DNA from: Alphaproteobacteria bacterium
GTDB lineage: Bacteria > Pseudomonadota > Alphaproteobacteria > Rhodobacterales > Rhodobacteraceae
NCBI GenBank assembly: GCA_030424865.1
Contig: JAUHVR010000002.1
Coordinates: 310,001-374,000, forward strand
DNA: 64,000 nt
Direction of reading: 5' to 3'
The notes beneath the pieces are model-generated. The model was not told the DNA's origin. It worked only from the letters and a program-made list of their open reading frames with translations, and did no database searches. Position 1 is the first letter of the stretch. Every line of letters starts with the position of its first letter. The position numbers were made by a program, and so were the translations under genes. Of this stretch, positions 34,110 through 41,774 are shown one piece after another.

Positions 34110-35185
34110 TGCTGTATCGCACGGTTGGCCAGTTCAAGACGAGTTACCAGGCAGATCAGGCGCTGTTCCCTGTTCGGCAGGATGCCTTTCTGCTGGGGAT
34201 CATCCTGCTGTGTGCCTTTGTGATCTTTCCGCTGACGGCCTCGGAATTCACCTTCCAGACGCTGCTGATCCCGATCCTGATCTATTCGCTGGCCGCGATG
34301 GGGCTGAACATCCTGACGGGCTATGCCGGGCAGCTGAGCCTTGGGACCGCCGCCTTCATGGGGGTGGGCGCCTATGCCTGCTACAAGATGGTCACGATCA
34401 TGCCCTGGATGAACCCGATCCTGGCGGTGCTTTTGTCGGGGTTCTTCAGTGCCGGGATTGGCGTGGCCTTTGGCATCCCGTCCCTGCGGATCAAGGGGTT
34501 TTATCTGGCGATTGCCACTTTGGCGGCGCAGTTTTTCCTGGTCTGGCTCTTCGAGAAATGGGCCTGGCTTTACAACTACAACGCCTCTGGCGCGATCCAG
34601 GTGCCGAACCTGGATGTGTTCGGGCTGTATGTTTCGGGGCCGCTCGCAAGCTCGATGACGCAGTACTACGTCGTGTTGATCATCGTCTCGCTGCTGACAT
34701 GGGTCTGTATCAACCTGACCCGGGGCAACCTGGGGCGAACCTGGAAGGCCACGCGGGACATGGACATCGCGGCCGAGCTCATCGGCATCAACCTGATGCG
34801 GTCCAAGCTCACGGCCTTTGCGATCAGTTCCTACATCGTCGGCGTGGCCGGGGCGCTGTTCGTGTTCCAGTGGCGCGGGGCGGCGGAACCGAACCTCTTT
34901 GACATCCCGCTCAGCTTCCAGGTGCTCTTTATCGCCATCATTGGCGGACTGGGCTCGATCCTAGGGAACTACCTGGGTGCCATCCTGATCGTGGGTCTGC
35001 CGGTGGTTCTGAACATCGTGCCCGAGGCGCTGGGCATCCCGCTCAGCTCGGCCACGGTGGAGCATCTCAACATCATGATCGTCGGATCGCTGATCGTCTT
35101 TTTCCTGATCATCGAACCGCATGGCCTGAACGCCCTGTGGCGCCTGATCCGAGAGAAACTCATCATCTGGCCGTTCCCGCACTAG
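34109..35185 (+). CDS. livM: Branched-chain-type ABC transporter permease LivM
   Basis: A 358-residue membrane protein. The LivM core is clear: LAAMGLNILTGYAGQLSLGTAAFMGVGAYACY, LRIKGFYLAIATLAAQFFL, RTWKATRDMDIAAELIGINLMRSKL and IGGLGSILGNYLGA. It pairs with LivH to form the translocation channel. Its start overlaps the previous stop by one base, confirming operon structure. Full length; substrate range comes from the binding protein. Confidence 0.93.
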   Translation: MLYRTVGQFKTSYQADQALFPVRQDAFLLGIILLCAFVIFPLTASEFTFQTLLIPILIYSLAAMGLNILTGYAGQLSLGTAAFMGVGAYACYKMVTIMPWMNPILAVLLSGFFSAGIGVAFGIPSLRIKGFYLAIATLAAQFFLVWLFEKWAWLYNYNASGAIQVPNLDVFGLYVSGPLASSMTQYYVVLIIVSLLTWVCINLTRGNLGRTWKATRDMDIAAELIGINLMRSKLTAFAISSYIVGVAGALFVFQWRGAAEPNLFDIPLSFQVLFIAIIGGLGSILGNYLGAILIVGLPVVLNIVPEALGIPLSSATVEHLNIMIVGSLIVFFLIIEPHGLNALWRLIREKLIIWPFPH

Positions 35186-35242
35186 CGGCGGCCCAAAAAC
35201 AAGAAACCGTATCGACCCAAAAAGATCCTAGGGAGGACTGAC

Positions 35243-36526
35243 ATGAAGCACTTCACCAAATGGGCCGCGGCTGCGGCCATGGCGCTGGCGGGCACTGCCG
35301 TCGCGGCCGAGGGGATCTATGCCCCGAACCTCAGCTACCGCACCGGGCCCTTTGCGGCGACGGGCATTCCGCTGATGAATGGCCAGGCCGACTACATCAA
35401 CATGCTGAACGCGCGGGATGGCGGCATCGGCGGTGTGATGATCGACTTTGACGAATGTGAGACCGGTTATTCGACCCAGAAAGGCGTCGAGTGTTACGAG
35501 AAAACCAAGGGCAAGGCGGTTGTGACCCAGCCCTGGTCGACCGGCATCACCCTGCAGGTTCTGCCCAAGACCAACGTGGACCAGATCCCGATCCTGGCGC
35601 CGGGCTATGGCTTTTCGCCGATGTCGGACGGCAAGACCTTTAGCTGGGCGTTCAACGCACCTGCCGGCTACTGGGATGCGGCCAGCATGATCGTTCAGTA
35701 CCTCGAAGGCATGGGGGATCTGAACGGCAAGAAGATTGCCTTCCTGCACCTCGATCACCCCTATGGCAAAGAGCCGATCCCGGTCTTCGAAGCGCTGGCT
35801 GCGGCCAAGGGCTTTGAGTTCCTGCCGATCCCGGTTGGCCTTAAGGAAATGCAGAACCAGTCGGCGCAGTGGCTGCAGATCCGCCGTGAACGTCCCGACA
35901 ACGTCGTGATGTGGGGCTGGGGCGCGATGAACGCCGGTGCCATCACCGAAGCCGTGAAGACCAAGTACCCGATGGAGAACTTCATCGGTGTCTGGTGGTC
36001 GGGCCACAATGCCGACCTGGCCATCGTGGGCGAGAAAGGCAAAGGCTACAAGTCGATCAGCTGGTCCTTCCCCAACATGGATGCGCCGGTGATGGCGGAC
36101 ATCCAGAAGTACATCGTGGCCGAGGGCAAGACCAAGTCGAACGAGACCGAGATGCAGGGCGTGTTCTATGGCCGCGGCATCGTGATTTCGGCGATCCTGG
36201 CCGAGGGCATCCGCGTGGCGCAGGCCGAATACGGCGTGGGTGAGATCAGCGCCGAACAGCTGCGCTGGGGTCTTGAGAACCTGAACTTCACCGCCGAGCG
36301 CATCGACGAGCTGGGTCTGACCGGCATGATGCTGCCCTTCTCGACATCGTGCAGCAACCACACCGGCCATTCGGGCGGCTGGATGCTGGAATGGGACGGC
36401 GAGAAGTTCGTCAAGGTCAGCGACCATCTGAAGGCGGATGTGGCGTCGTATGCGGCGCTGGCGGGTGAAAAGGCGGCGGAATACGCGGCTGCCAATGCAC
36501 CCTGGCCGATGAACGACGGCTGCTGA
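35243..36526 (+). CDS. Branched-chain-type ABC transporter substrate-binding protein
   Basis: A 427-residue periplasmic protein with signal peptide MKHFTKWAAAAAMALAGTAVAA. It has the type I binding-protein fold of LivK/AmiC, with LSYRTGPFAATGIPLMNGQADYINMLN followed by GVECYEKTKGKAVV. The ribosome site AGGGAGG at about 35229-35235 precedes the ATG. The ligand is unknown; with an acyl-CoA synthetase in the operon, a carboxylate or aromatic acid is at least as likely as an amino acid. A strong stem-loop follows the stop. Confidence 0.88.
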   Translation: MKHFTKWAAAAAMALAGTAVAAEGIYAPNLSYRTGPFAATGIPLMNGQADYINMLNARDGGIGGVMIDFDECETGYSTQKGVECYEKTKGKAVVTQPWSTGITLQVLPKTNVDQIPILAPGYGFSPMSDGKTFSWAFNAPAGYWDAASMIVQYLEGMGDLNGKKIAFLHLDHPYGKEPIPVFEALAAAKGFEFLPIPVGLKEMQNQSAQWLQIRRERPDNVVMWGWGAMNAGAITEAVKTKYPMENFIGVWWSGHNADLAIVGEKGKGYKSISWSFPNMDAPVMADIQKYIVAEGKTKSNETEMQGVFYGRGIVISAILAEGIRVAQAEYGVGEISAEQLRWGLENLNFTAERIDELGLTGMMLPFSTSCSNHTGHSGGWMLEWDGEKFVKVSDHLKADVASYAALAGEKAAEYAAANAPWPMNDGC

Positions 36527-36541
36527 AGCCCGTGAACAGGG

Positions 36542-36575
36542 GCCCGGCGGCGCTTGCCGCCGCCGGGGCTTTCTT
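36542..36575 (+). terminator. Stem-loop after the substrate-binding protein gene
   Basis: An 11-bp GC-rich stem (GCCCGGCGGCG with a bulged complement) closes a CTTGC loop and is followed by a short T-rich tract. Because livF follows 27 bases later on the same strand, it probably lowers downstream expression or protects the abundant binding-protein mRNA. Confidence 0.55.
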
Positions 36576-36597
36576 GAGTATTTTTGGAAAGATGAAG
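36576..36597 (+). repeat. Trailer element, copy 4
   Basis: A perfect 22-base copy of the trailer motif (core GAGTATTTTTGGAAAGATGA) starts at the end of the stem-loop and finishes four bases before the livF start codon. Its AAGATGAAGAG may be the livF ribosome site. Confidence 0.6.
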
Positions 36598-36601
36598 AGC
36601 G

Positions 36602-37426
36602 ATGCTGGACGCCGGACAGACCGACGAGACCCTGCTTGAAGTCAACAACATCGAGGTGATCTACAACCACGTGATCCTCGTGCTCAAAGGCGTGTCGCTG
36701 ACGGTGCCCAAAGGCGGCATCACGGCGCTGCTGGGGGGCAACGGCGCAGGCAAGACCACAACGCTCAAGGCGATTTCCAACCTGCTGCATTCGGAACGCG
36801 GCGAGGTCACCAAGGGCACGATCACCTATCGCGGTGAGGCCGTGCAGGACCGCGACCCGGCGGATCTGGTGAAAAAGGGTGTCATCCAGGTGATGGAAGG
36901 GCGCCACTGTTTCGAGCATCTGACGGTCGAGGAAAATCTGCTGACCGGCGCCTACACGCGGCGCGACGGGCGCGGCGCGATCGCGGCGGATCTGGAGATG
37001 GTTTACAGCTATTTCCCGCGTCTGAAAGAACGGCGCACGTCGCAGGCGGGCTATACCTCGGGTGGCGAGCAGCAGATGACCGCCATTGGCCGCGCGCTGA
37101 TGAGCCGGCCCGAGACGATCCTGCTGGACGAGCCCAGCATGGGGCTGGCGCCGCAGCTGGTGGAGCAGATCTTTGAGATCGTGAAATCGGTGAACGAGAA
37201 CGAGGGCGTTTCGTTCCTCTTGGCCGAGCAGAACACCAACGTGGCGCTGCGCTTTGCGCATTATGGCTACATTCTGGAATCGGGCCGCGTCGTGATGGAC
37301 GGGCCGGCGGACGAACTGCGCGAGAACCCGGACGTCAAGGAATTTTACCTCGGCATGTCGGACGAGGGGCGCAAGTCGTTCCGCGACGTGCGGTCCTACC
37401 GTCGCCGCAAGCGGTGGCTGAGCTGA
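36602..37426 (+). CDS. livF: Branched-chain-type ABC transporter ATP-binding protein LivF
   Basis: A 274-residue ABC ATPase. Walker A GGNGAGKTTTL, Q-loop region, signature SGGEQQMTAIGRALMSRPETILLDEPSMGLAP with Walker B, and FLLAEQNTNVALRFAHYGYILESGRVV as H-loop region (Q replaces the usual histidine, as in many LivF). With LivG it energises import. It has a 22-residue N-terminal leader (LDAGQTDETLLEVNNIEVIYN), typical of the group. Followed 19 bp later by the cupin gene. Confidence 0.92.
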   Translation: MLDAGQTDETLLEVNNIEVIYNHVILVLKGVSLTVPKGGITALLGGNGAGKTTTLKAISNLLHSERGEVTKGTITYRGEAVQDRDPADLVKKGVIQVMEGRHCFEHLTVEENLLTGAYTRRDGRGAIAADLEMVYSYFPRLKERRTSQAGYTSGGEQQMTAIGRALMSRPETILLDEPSMGLAPQLVEQIFEIVKSVNENEGVSFLLAEQNTNVALRFAHYGYILESGRVVMDGPADELRENPDVKEFYLGMSDEGRKSFRDVRSYRRRKRWLS

Positions 37427-37445
37427 TCCTGATGGGAGATCCCAA

Positions 37446-37832
37446 ATGACACGTTTTCTGACGGCCCTTGCGGCCCTGTCGCTTTCGGCATTGCCCGCGC
37501 TGGCCGAAGAGCTGGTTCAACGCACCGAGTTGCAGCGCAAACCCGTGCCGGGCAATCCGGCGATGGAGGTTGTGCTGTCGAAACTGGTCTTGCTGCCCGG
37601 CGGGCGCATTCCGCTGCACACGCATCCGGGGGACGAACATGCCGTGGTCGTCGATGGTGGTGACGTGATCCTGCCCAACGGCAAAGAGGCGGTCTTTGCC
37701 GACGGCACTGTGCTTTTCTTCCCGGCGGGCTCGGTCCACGGTGGCGTCACATCGCGTGATGCGGCGCCGATGGTCGTCTACACCACGCACGTGGTTGAGG
37801 CGGACAAGCCCTTTACGGTTCTGGCAGAGTAA
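37446..37832 (+). CDS. Secreted cupin-domain protein
   Basis: A 128-residue protein with a signal peptide (about residues 1-20, MTRFLTALAALSLSALPALA). The cupin fold shows LLPGGRIPLHTHPGDEH, where HTH plus E and a later H give the classic metal site, and FFPAGSVHGGVTSRD. Small periplasmic cupins have varied roles, so no activity is assigned. It lies 19 bases after livF and may be the last gene of the operon. Confidence 0.75.
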   Translation: MTRFLTALAALSLSALPALAEELVQRTELQRKPVPGNPAMEVVLSKLVLLPGGRIPLHTHPGDEHAVVVDGGDVILPNGKEAVFADGTVLFFPAGSVHGGVTSRDAAPMVVYTTHVVEADKPFTVLAE

Positions 37833-37860
37833 TCCCGTCGTGACGGTGCCCCGATATCCC

Positions 37861-38682
37861 TCAGGCCTCGGCGACCAGCGCGGCGCGCATCTCTTCGATG
37901 CGCTCCAGCGCCTCGGATCGGGTGTTGCGGATGTTGGGGCGGAAATCCTGGGTCTGGGCGCGCAGGCGAATGTCGGCCTCGGTCTCGGACCCGGGGGCAT
38001 AGCGCACCGAACCCAGCGACCAGGCCAGGTTCAGCCGCTTGCCACGGTGGGCATACTGCACCCAGGCGGCAGGCATGATCTGGCAGCCTTCGTAGTTGAT
38101 CAGGAAGAACCACTTGCGCCCCGTGGCGCCGACCCGCTCGTCGATGTGGTTGTAGAAGTCGTTCACATCCCGCGAATGGTGGAAGGTGAAGAACGAGAAA
38201 TCCACCTCCATGATGTCGGTCTTGGGGTCAAACGAAATGCGGCGCACGAAATCGGCCAGCGTGTAGGTCGGGTCGTGCTGAACCCGGACGCGGCGCTTGC
38301 TGGGCATCTCGGCGATGCGCGCCAGCGCGGCCTCGCGGTCGGCGAAAAGGTTGGGGTCAAAGGCCTCGGTCCCCGCCGCGCGCTCGATCTGGCGGCGCGT
38401 GGCTTCAGAGGCGTCAAAGCGGACCGACCCCATGGAATGCGCCAGGTTCAACGACTTGCCCCGGTGCGAGTACGTCACCCAGGCCGAGGGATCGATGCGG
38501 GTGCCCGACAGGTTCACGAGGAAGAACCACAGCTCTTCGCCGGTTTCGGCGATGCGCTCTTCCAGCCGGTCATAGAAACGGTTCACGGCAAGCGAGCTGT
38601 CGAAATGAACGTCAGAGAAGTCGACATTCATGATCTGGCGCTCGGTGTCAAAACTGATGCGGGCGTCGGTGTCGTCGGTCAT
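37861..38682 (-). CDS. Protein with an internally duplicated unknown domain
   Basis: A 273-residue soluble protein built from two copies of one domain, residues 9-126 and 149-265. Both copies share IM-x-VDFS, then FY-x3-[LI]-x-ER-x-x-TG, then WFFL-x-N, and finally WV-x-Y-x-HRGK-x-LNLA-x-S-x-GSVR, ending in EA-L-RI-EM. The fold may resemble STAS-type sulphate-transporter/anti-sigma domains, but this is only inferred from alternating strands and helices. No membrane segments. The ATG at 38682 starts just before repeat 1. Convergent with the cupin gene and divergent from the PaaK-like gene. Confidence 0.65.
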   Translation of the reverse strand: MTDDTDARISFDTERQIMNVDFSDVHFDSSLAVNRFYDRLEERIAETGEELWFFLVNLSGTRIDPSAWVTYSHRGKSLNLAHSMGSVRFDASEATRRQIERAAGTEAFDPNLFADREAALARIAEMPSKRRVRVQHDPTYTLADFVRRISFDPKTDIMEVDFSFFTFHHSRDVNDFYNHIDERVGATGRKWFFLINYEGCQIMPAAWVQYAHRGKRLNLAWSLGSVRYAPGSETEADIRLRAQTQDFRPNIRNTRSEALERIEEMRAALVAEA

Positions 38683-38795
38683 CGCGCGGCCTTTCGGTCG
38701 GAAAATTTGCACGGTTTTACCACGCGGCACCCTTCTGGGGATTGCGATAGATCAACATGCGCCAATTCGCGCATATGTTTAGAACGGAGAGCGGC

Positions 38796-40016
38796 ATGAG
38801 CAGCTATTTTGATGCCTTGGAAACCCGCAGCGCAGAGGAGCGGGCCTCTTGGCTGGCCACCGCCTTGCCCGAACAGATCGCCCGTGCCGCCGGGTTGCCG
38901 GGCTACGCCGCAACGCTTTCGGGTGTCGATGCCGCCAGCATCGACGGGGCTGACGCCTTGGCGGCTTTGCCCGTGTTGCGCAAATCCGATCTGGGTGCGG
39001 CGCAATCCGAGGCCAGCCCGTTCGGAGGGTTCACTGCACATGCGGCGCATGGGTTCGCTCATGTCTTTCAATCCCCCGGTCCGATCTATGAACCGGGGGG
39101 GACGGGCCATGACTGGTGGCGCATGGGGCGGTTTCTGAATGCCTGTGGGATCGGGCGCGGTGACATCGTGCAGAACTGCTTTGGCTATCACCTGACCCCG
39201 GCGGGGATGATCTTTGAAAACGGCGCGAGGGCGGTCGGGGCGGCGGTGCTGCCCGCAGGCACCGGCCAGACGGACCTGCAGGTCCTGGCCGCAAGGGACA
39301 TCGGGGTGACGGCCTATGCGGGTACGCCGGACTATCTGAAAGTGATTCTGGATCGGGCCGACGAGCAGGGCATCGCCCTTGGGATCACCAAGGCGGCAGT
39401 GGGGGGCGGGGCGCTTTTCCCCTCGCTCCGGCAGGAATATGCCGATCGCGGGATCACCTGTCTGCAGTGTTATGCCACCGCTGATCTGGGCAACATTGCC
39501 TACGAATCCAATGCGATGGAGGGCATGATCATCGACGAGCACGTGATCGTCGAGATCGTCACACCCGGCACCGGCAACCCCGTTGCGCCCGGTGATGTGG
39601 GCGAGGTCGTCGTGACCTCGCTGAACCCGGATTATCCGTTGATCCGCTTTGCCACCGGCGATCTGAGCGCCGTCATGCCCGGCGAAAGCCCTTGTGGCAG
39701 AACGAATATGCGCATTCGTGGCTGGATGGGCCGCGCCGACCAGACGACCAAGATCAAGGGCATGTTTGTCCGCCCCGAGCAGGTTGCCCAGGTCGTCGCC
39801 CGGCACGAAGAGGTGGCCCGCGCCCGCGTGATTGCCAGCCGCGAGGGCGAAATGGACGTGATGACCGTGCAGCTCGAGACCGAGTCACAGGACGTCGACC
39901 GCTATGCGGGAACCGTGGTGGACCTGCTCAAGCTCAAGGGCCGGATCGAGCTTGTCGCAAAAGGGTCGCTTCCCAACGACGGAAAAGTGATTGATGATCA
40001 AAGGGTATATGAGTGA
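38796..40016 (+). CDS. PaaK-like phenylacetate-CoA ligase family protein
   Basis: A 406-residue ANL enzyme of PaaK type, shorter than FadD. The domain order is as in PaaK, with LPVLRKSDL near the N-terminus, AGGTPDYL-like region (AYAGTPDYLKV), LQCYATADLGNIAYES replacing the usual YGxTE, and RIRGWMGRADQTTKIKGMFVRPEQV. The usual SSGTTG is altered (FQSPGPIYEPGG), so the adenylation P-loop is divergent. It may activate aromatic or short acids to CoA esters. The ATG at 38796 is preceded by CGGAGA. Followed 18 bp later by the caspase-like gene. Confidence 0.8.
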   Translation: MSSYFDALETRSAEERASWLATALPEQIARAAGLPGYAATLSGVDAASIDGADALAALPVLRKSDLGAAQSEASPFGGFTAHAAHGFAHVFQSPGPIYEPGGTGHDWWRMGRFLNACGIGRGDIVQNCFGYHLTPAGMIFENGARAVGAAVLPAGTGQTDLQVLAARDIGVTAYAGTPDYLKVILDRADEQGIALGITKAAVGGGALFPSLRQEYADRGITCLQCYATADLGNIAYESNAMEGMIIDEHVIVEIVTPGTGNPVAPGDVGEVVVTSLNPDYPLIRFATGDLSAVMPGESPCGRTNMRIRGWMGRADQTTKIKGMFVRPEQVAQVVARHEEVARARVIASREGEMDVMTVQLETESQDVDRYAGTVVDLLKLKGRIELVAKGSLPNDGKVIDDQRVYE

Positions 40017-40034
40017 TCCAACCCGGAGGATGAC

Positions 40035-41681
40035 ATGCTCAGACCCCTTTTGCGCGGTGTCGCCATTCTGGCGGCCCTGGCGGCGACCTCGGCTCAGGCC
40101 AGGGATGTCGCCTATCTGATCGGCAACAGCACTTACGACCACTATGTCGATGTGCCCACGGCGGGGCGCGTCAGCGACATGGCCCGCAAGCTGGAAGAGG
40201 CCGGTTTCGACGTGACGCTGGCCGAGGACATGACGGCTGAACGGCTGTCCGTTCTGGGCACGACCATCCTGCGGGACGCCCGCGAAGCGGACACGTTGTT
40301 GGTCTTTGTCTCGGGCCACGTGGTATCCGGACCAGCGGACGCCTGGCTTTTGGGTAGCGATGCCCGGGCCGTAAACGCCGTGTCCGCGGGGCAAAGCGGG
40401 CTGTCGCTGAACGCGCTGTCCGCCATCGGTGCCCGCATTCCCGGGCGGGCCATTCTGCTGGTGGCAGACAACAATGAAGAACCCGATCTTGGGTACGCGA
40501 TGCGCGATGGCTTCGATGCACTGCATCTGCCGCAGGGCGTGACACTAGTCAACGGACCCTACTTCAAGCTTCAGCAACTGGTGCGCACTGGTCTGCTGGA
40601 GCCGGACCAGTCCATGGCCAGCCTGATTGCGGCCTCGGGTGGTGACTTGCATATCAACGGCTACGTCTCGAATGTGCCGCTTTACCGGGCGGACGGGCCG
40701 GCTGCCCCCGTTCTGGACCGGGCCGCACTTCTGGAAAGCGGATATTGGCAGGCGGTCGAAGAGATTGGCACCCGAAAGGCCTATCAATCTTACCTGGACC
40801 GCTATCCCAACGGCGTTCGAGTCGGTCAGGCGCGCCAGCGTCTGGGGGCCTTGCAGCCGGCCGATCCCATCAAGGATGCCGAGGCCATCGAGGCCGCTCT
40901 GGGTCTGGACCGCGACGCCCGGCGCGAGGTGCAGCGGGACCTCGATATCCTCGGATTTGATCCACGCGGCATCGATGGCATATTTGGTCCGGGAACCCGT
41001 GGGGCCGTCCGCAAGTGGCAGGAAGCCAACAACTTTGTTGTGACGGGGTATCTTGATCGCGCCCAACGTGCCGTCCTGCGCCAGTCCGCCCGGGCCCGGG
41101 CATTTGAACTGCAGCAACAGGCGGAAGAGCGTCGCAGGCAGGCAGAAGCCGAGGACCGCGCCTATTGGCGTCAGGTCACGGCAGGTGAAACGGCCGCAGG
41201 ATACCGCGAATACCTGGGCCGCTATCCCGACGGCTTGTTCTCGGACCGGGCACGCAACCGCTTGGAAGCCATCGAAAACGCCCTGCGCGGTCAGGCCGAA
41301 CGCGAAGAGCGAGAGGCATGGGACCGGGCCAAGACCTCGGATTCCATCACGGGTTACGAACGCTATCTGGCCCGCTACCCGCGTGGCAACTTTTCCGACA
41401 CGGCGCGGCAGCGGATTGCCGCGCTTCAAAGAGAGATCGAGCAGCGGGATCGTCTGCGCGCGGCGGAAGAGGCCGAACGGTCTGTCATCAGCGGCGGGGC
41501 GATGTCCTTGATTGTCGAAACCCGCCTGGCCCAGTTGGGCTACAATCCCGGCAGCGTCGATGGCACGTTTGACGACAAGACGCGGCGCGCCATCCGGCAG
41601 TATCAGCGGGCCGTCGACATCGAGCCGACCGGGTATGTCGAGCAGCGCACCCTCGTGTTGTTGCTGAGCGGCCGGAACTAA
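40035..41681 (+). CDS. Secreted caspase-fold protein lacking the catalytic cysteine, with peptidoglycan-binding domains
   Basis: A 548-residue protein with a signal peptide (about 1-22). Residues 24-165 resemble a peptidase C14/metacaspase domain: YLIGNSTYDHY, FVSGH with the catalytic-histidine position H95, but the cysteine box (normally DxC/DACR) reads LLVADNNEEP at 142-150 and has no cysteine. Three short repeats follow (YLDRYPNG 253-260, YLGRYPDG 393-400, YLARYPRG 444-451). Two peptidoglycan-binding_1-like domains (about 295-345 and 493-540, LGF/YD-x-DG-x-FG/D-x-T-R) would tether it to the wall. It is probably a non-proteolytic scaffold. Start from ggagga and ATG 40035. Confidence 0.75.
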   Translation: MLRPLLRGVAILAALAATSAQARDVAYLIGNSTYDHYVDVPTAGRVSDMARKLEEAGFDVTLAEDMTAERLSVLGTTILRDAREADTLLVFVSGHVVSGPADAWLLGSDARAVNAVSAGQSGLSLNALSAIGARIPGRAILLVADNNEEPDLGYAMRDGFDALHLPQGVTLVNGPYFKLQQLVRTGLLEPDQSMASLIAASGGDLHINGYVSNVPLYRADGPAAPVLDRAALLESGYWQAVEEIGTRKAYQSYLDRYPNGVRVGQARQRLGALQPADPIKDAEAIEAALGLDRDARREVQRDLDILGFDPRGIDGIFGPGTRGAVRKWQEANNFVVTGYLDRAQRAVLRQSARARAFELQQQAEERRRQAEAEDRAYWRQVTAGETAAGYREYLGRYPDGLFSDRARNRLEAIENALRGQAEREEREAWDRAKTSDSITGYERYLARYPRGNFSDTARQRIAALQREIEQRDRLRAAEEAERSVISGGAMSLIVETRLAQLGYNPGSVDGTFDDKTRRAIRQYQRAVDIEPTGYVEQRTLVLLLSGRN

Positions 41682-41684
41682 GCC

Positions 41685-41712
41685 TTTGCGCGCCGCGAAA
41701 ACGGCGCGCAAA
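41685..41712. terminator. Perfect hairpin after the caspase-like gene
   Basis: An 11-bp perfect stem, TTTGCGCGCCG / CGGCGCGCAAA, with a 6-base loop, starts four bases after the stop. It lacks a long T tract, so termination is likely partial. Confidence 0.5.
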
Positions 41713-41725
41713 ATACCCAACAAAG

Positions 41726-41756
41726 GCGCCGCGTGGGCTTGCAGCCCGCGCGGCGC
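41726..41756 (+). other. Second hairpin upstream of ribF
   Basis: GCGCCGCG-T-GGGCT-TGC-AGCCC-G-CGCGGCGC forms a 13-bp interrupted stem 19 bases before the ribF start. It may attenuate or insulate ribF. No FMN-riboswitch consensus was seen. Confidence 0.4.
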
Positions 41757-41774
41757 ATCGGTAACCCGGGTGTC

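Noticed and set aside
35228-37261. 677-codon reverse open frame opposite the binding protein and LivF
   Set aside because: Antisense to identified genes and without motifs or a ribosome site.
41726-41756. FMN riboswitch upstream of ribF
   Set aside because: The RFN consensus was not found, only GC-rich hairpins.
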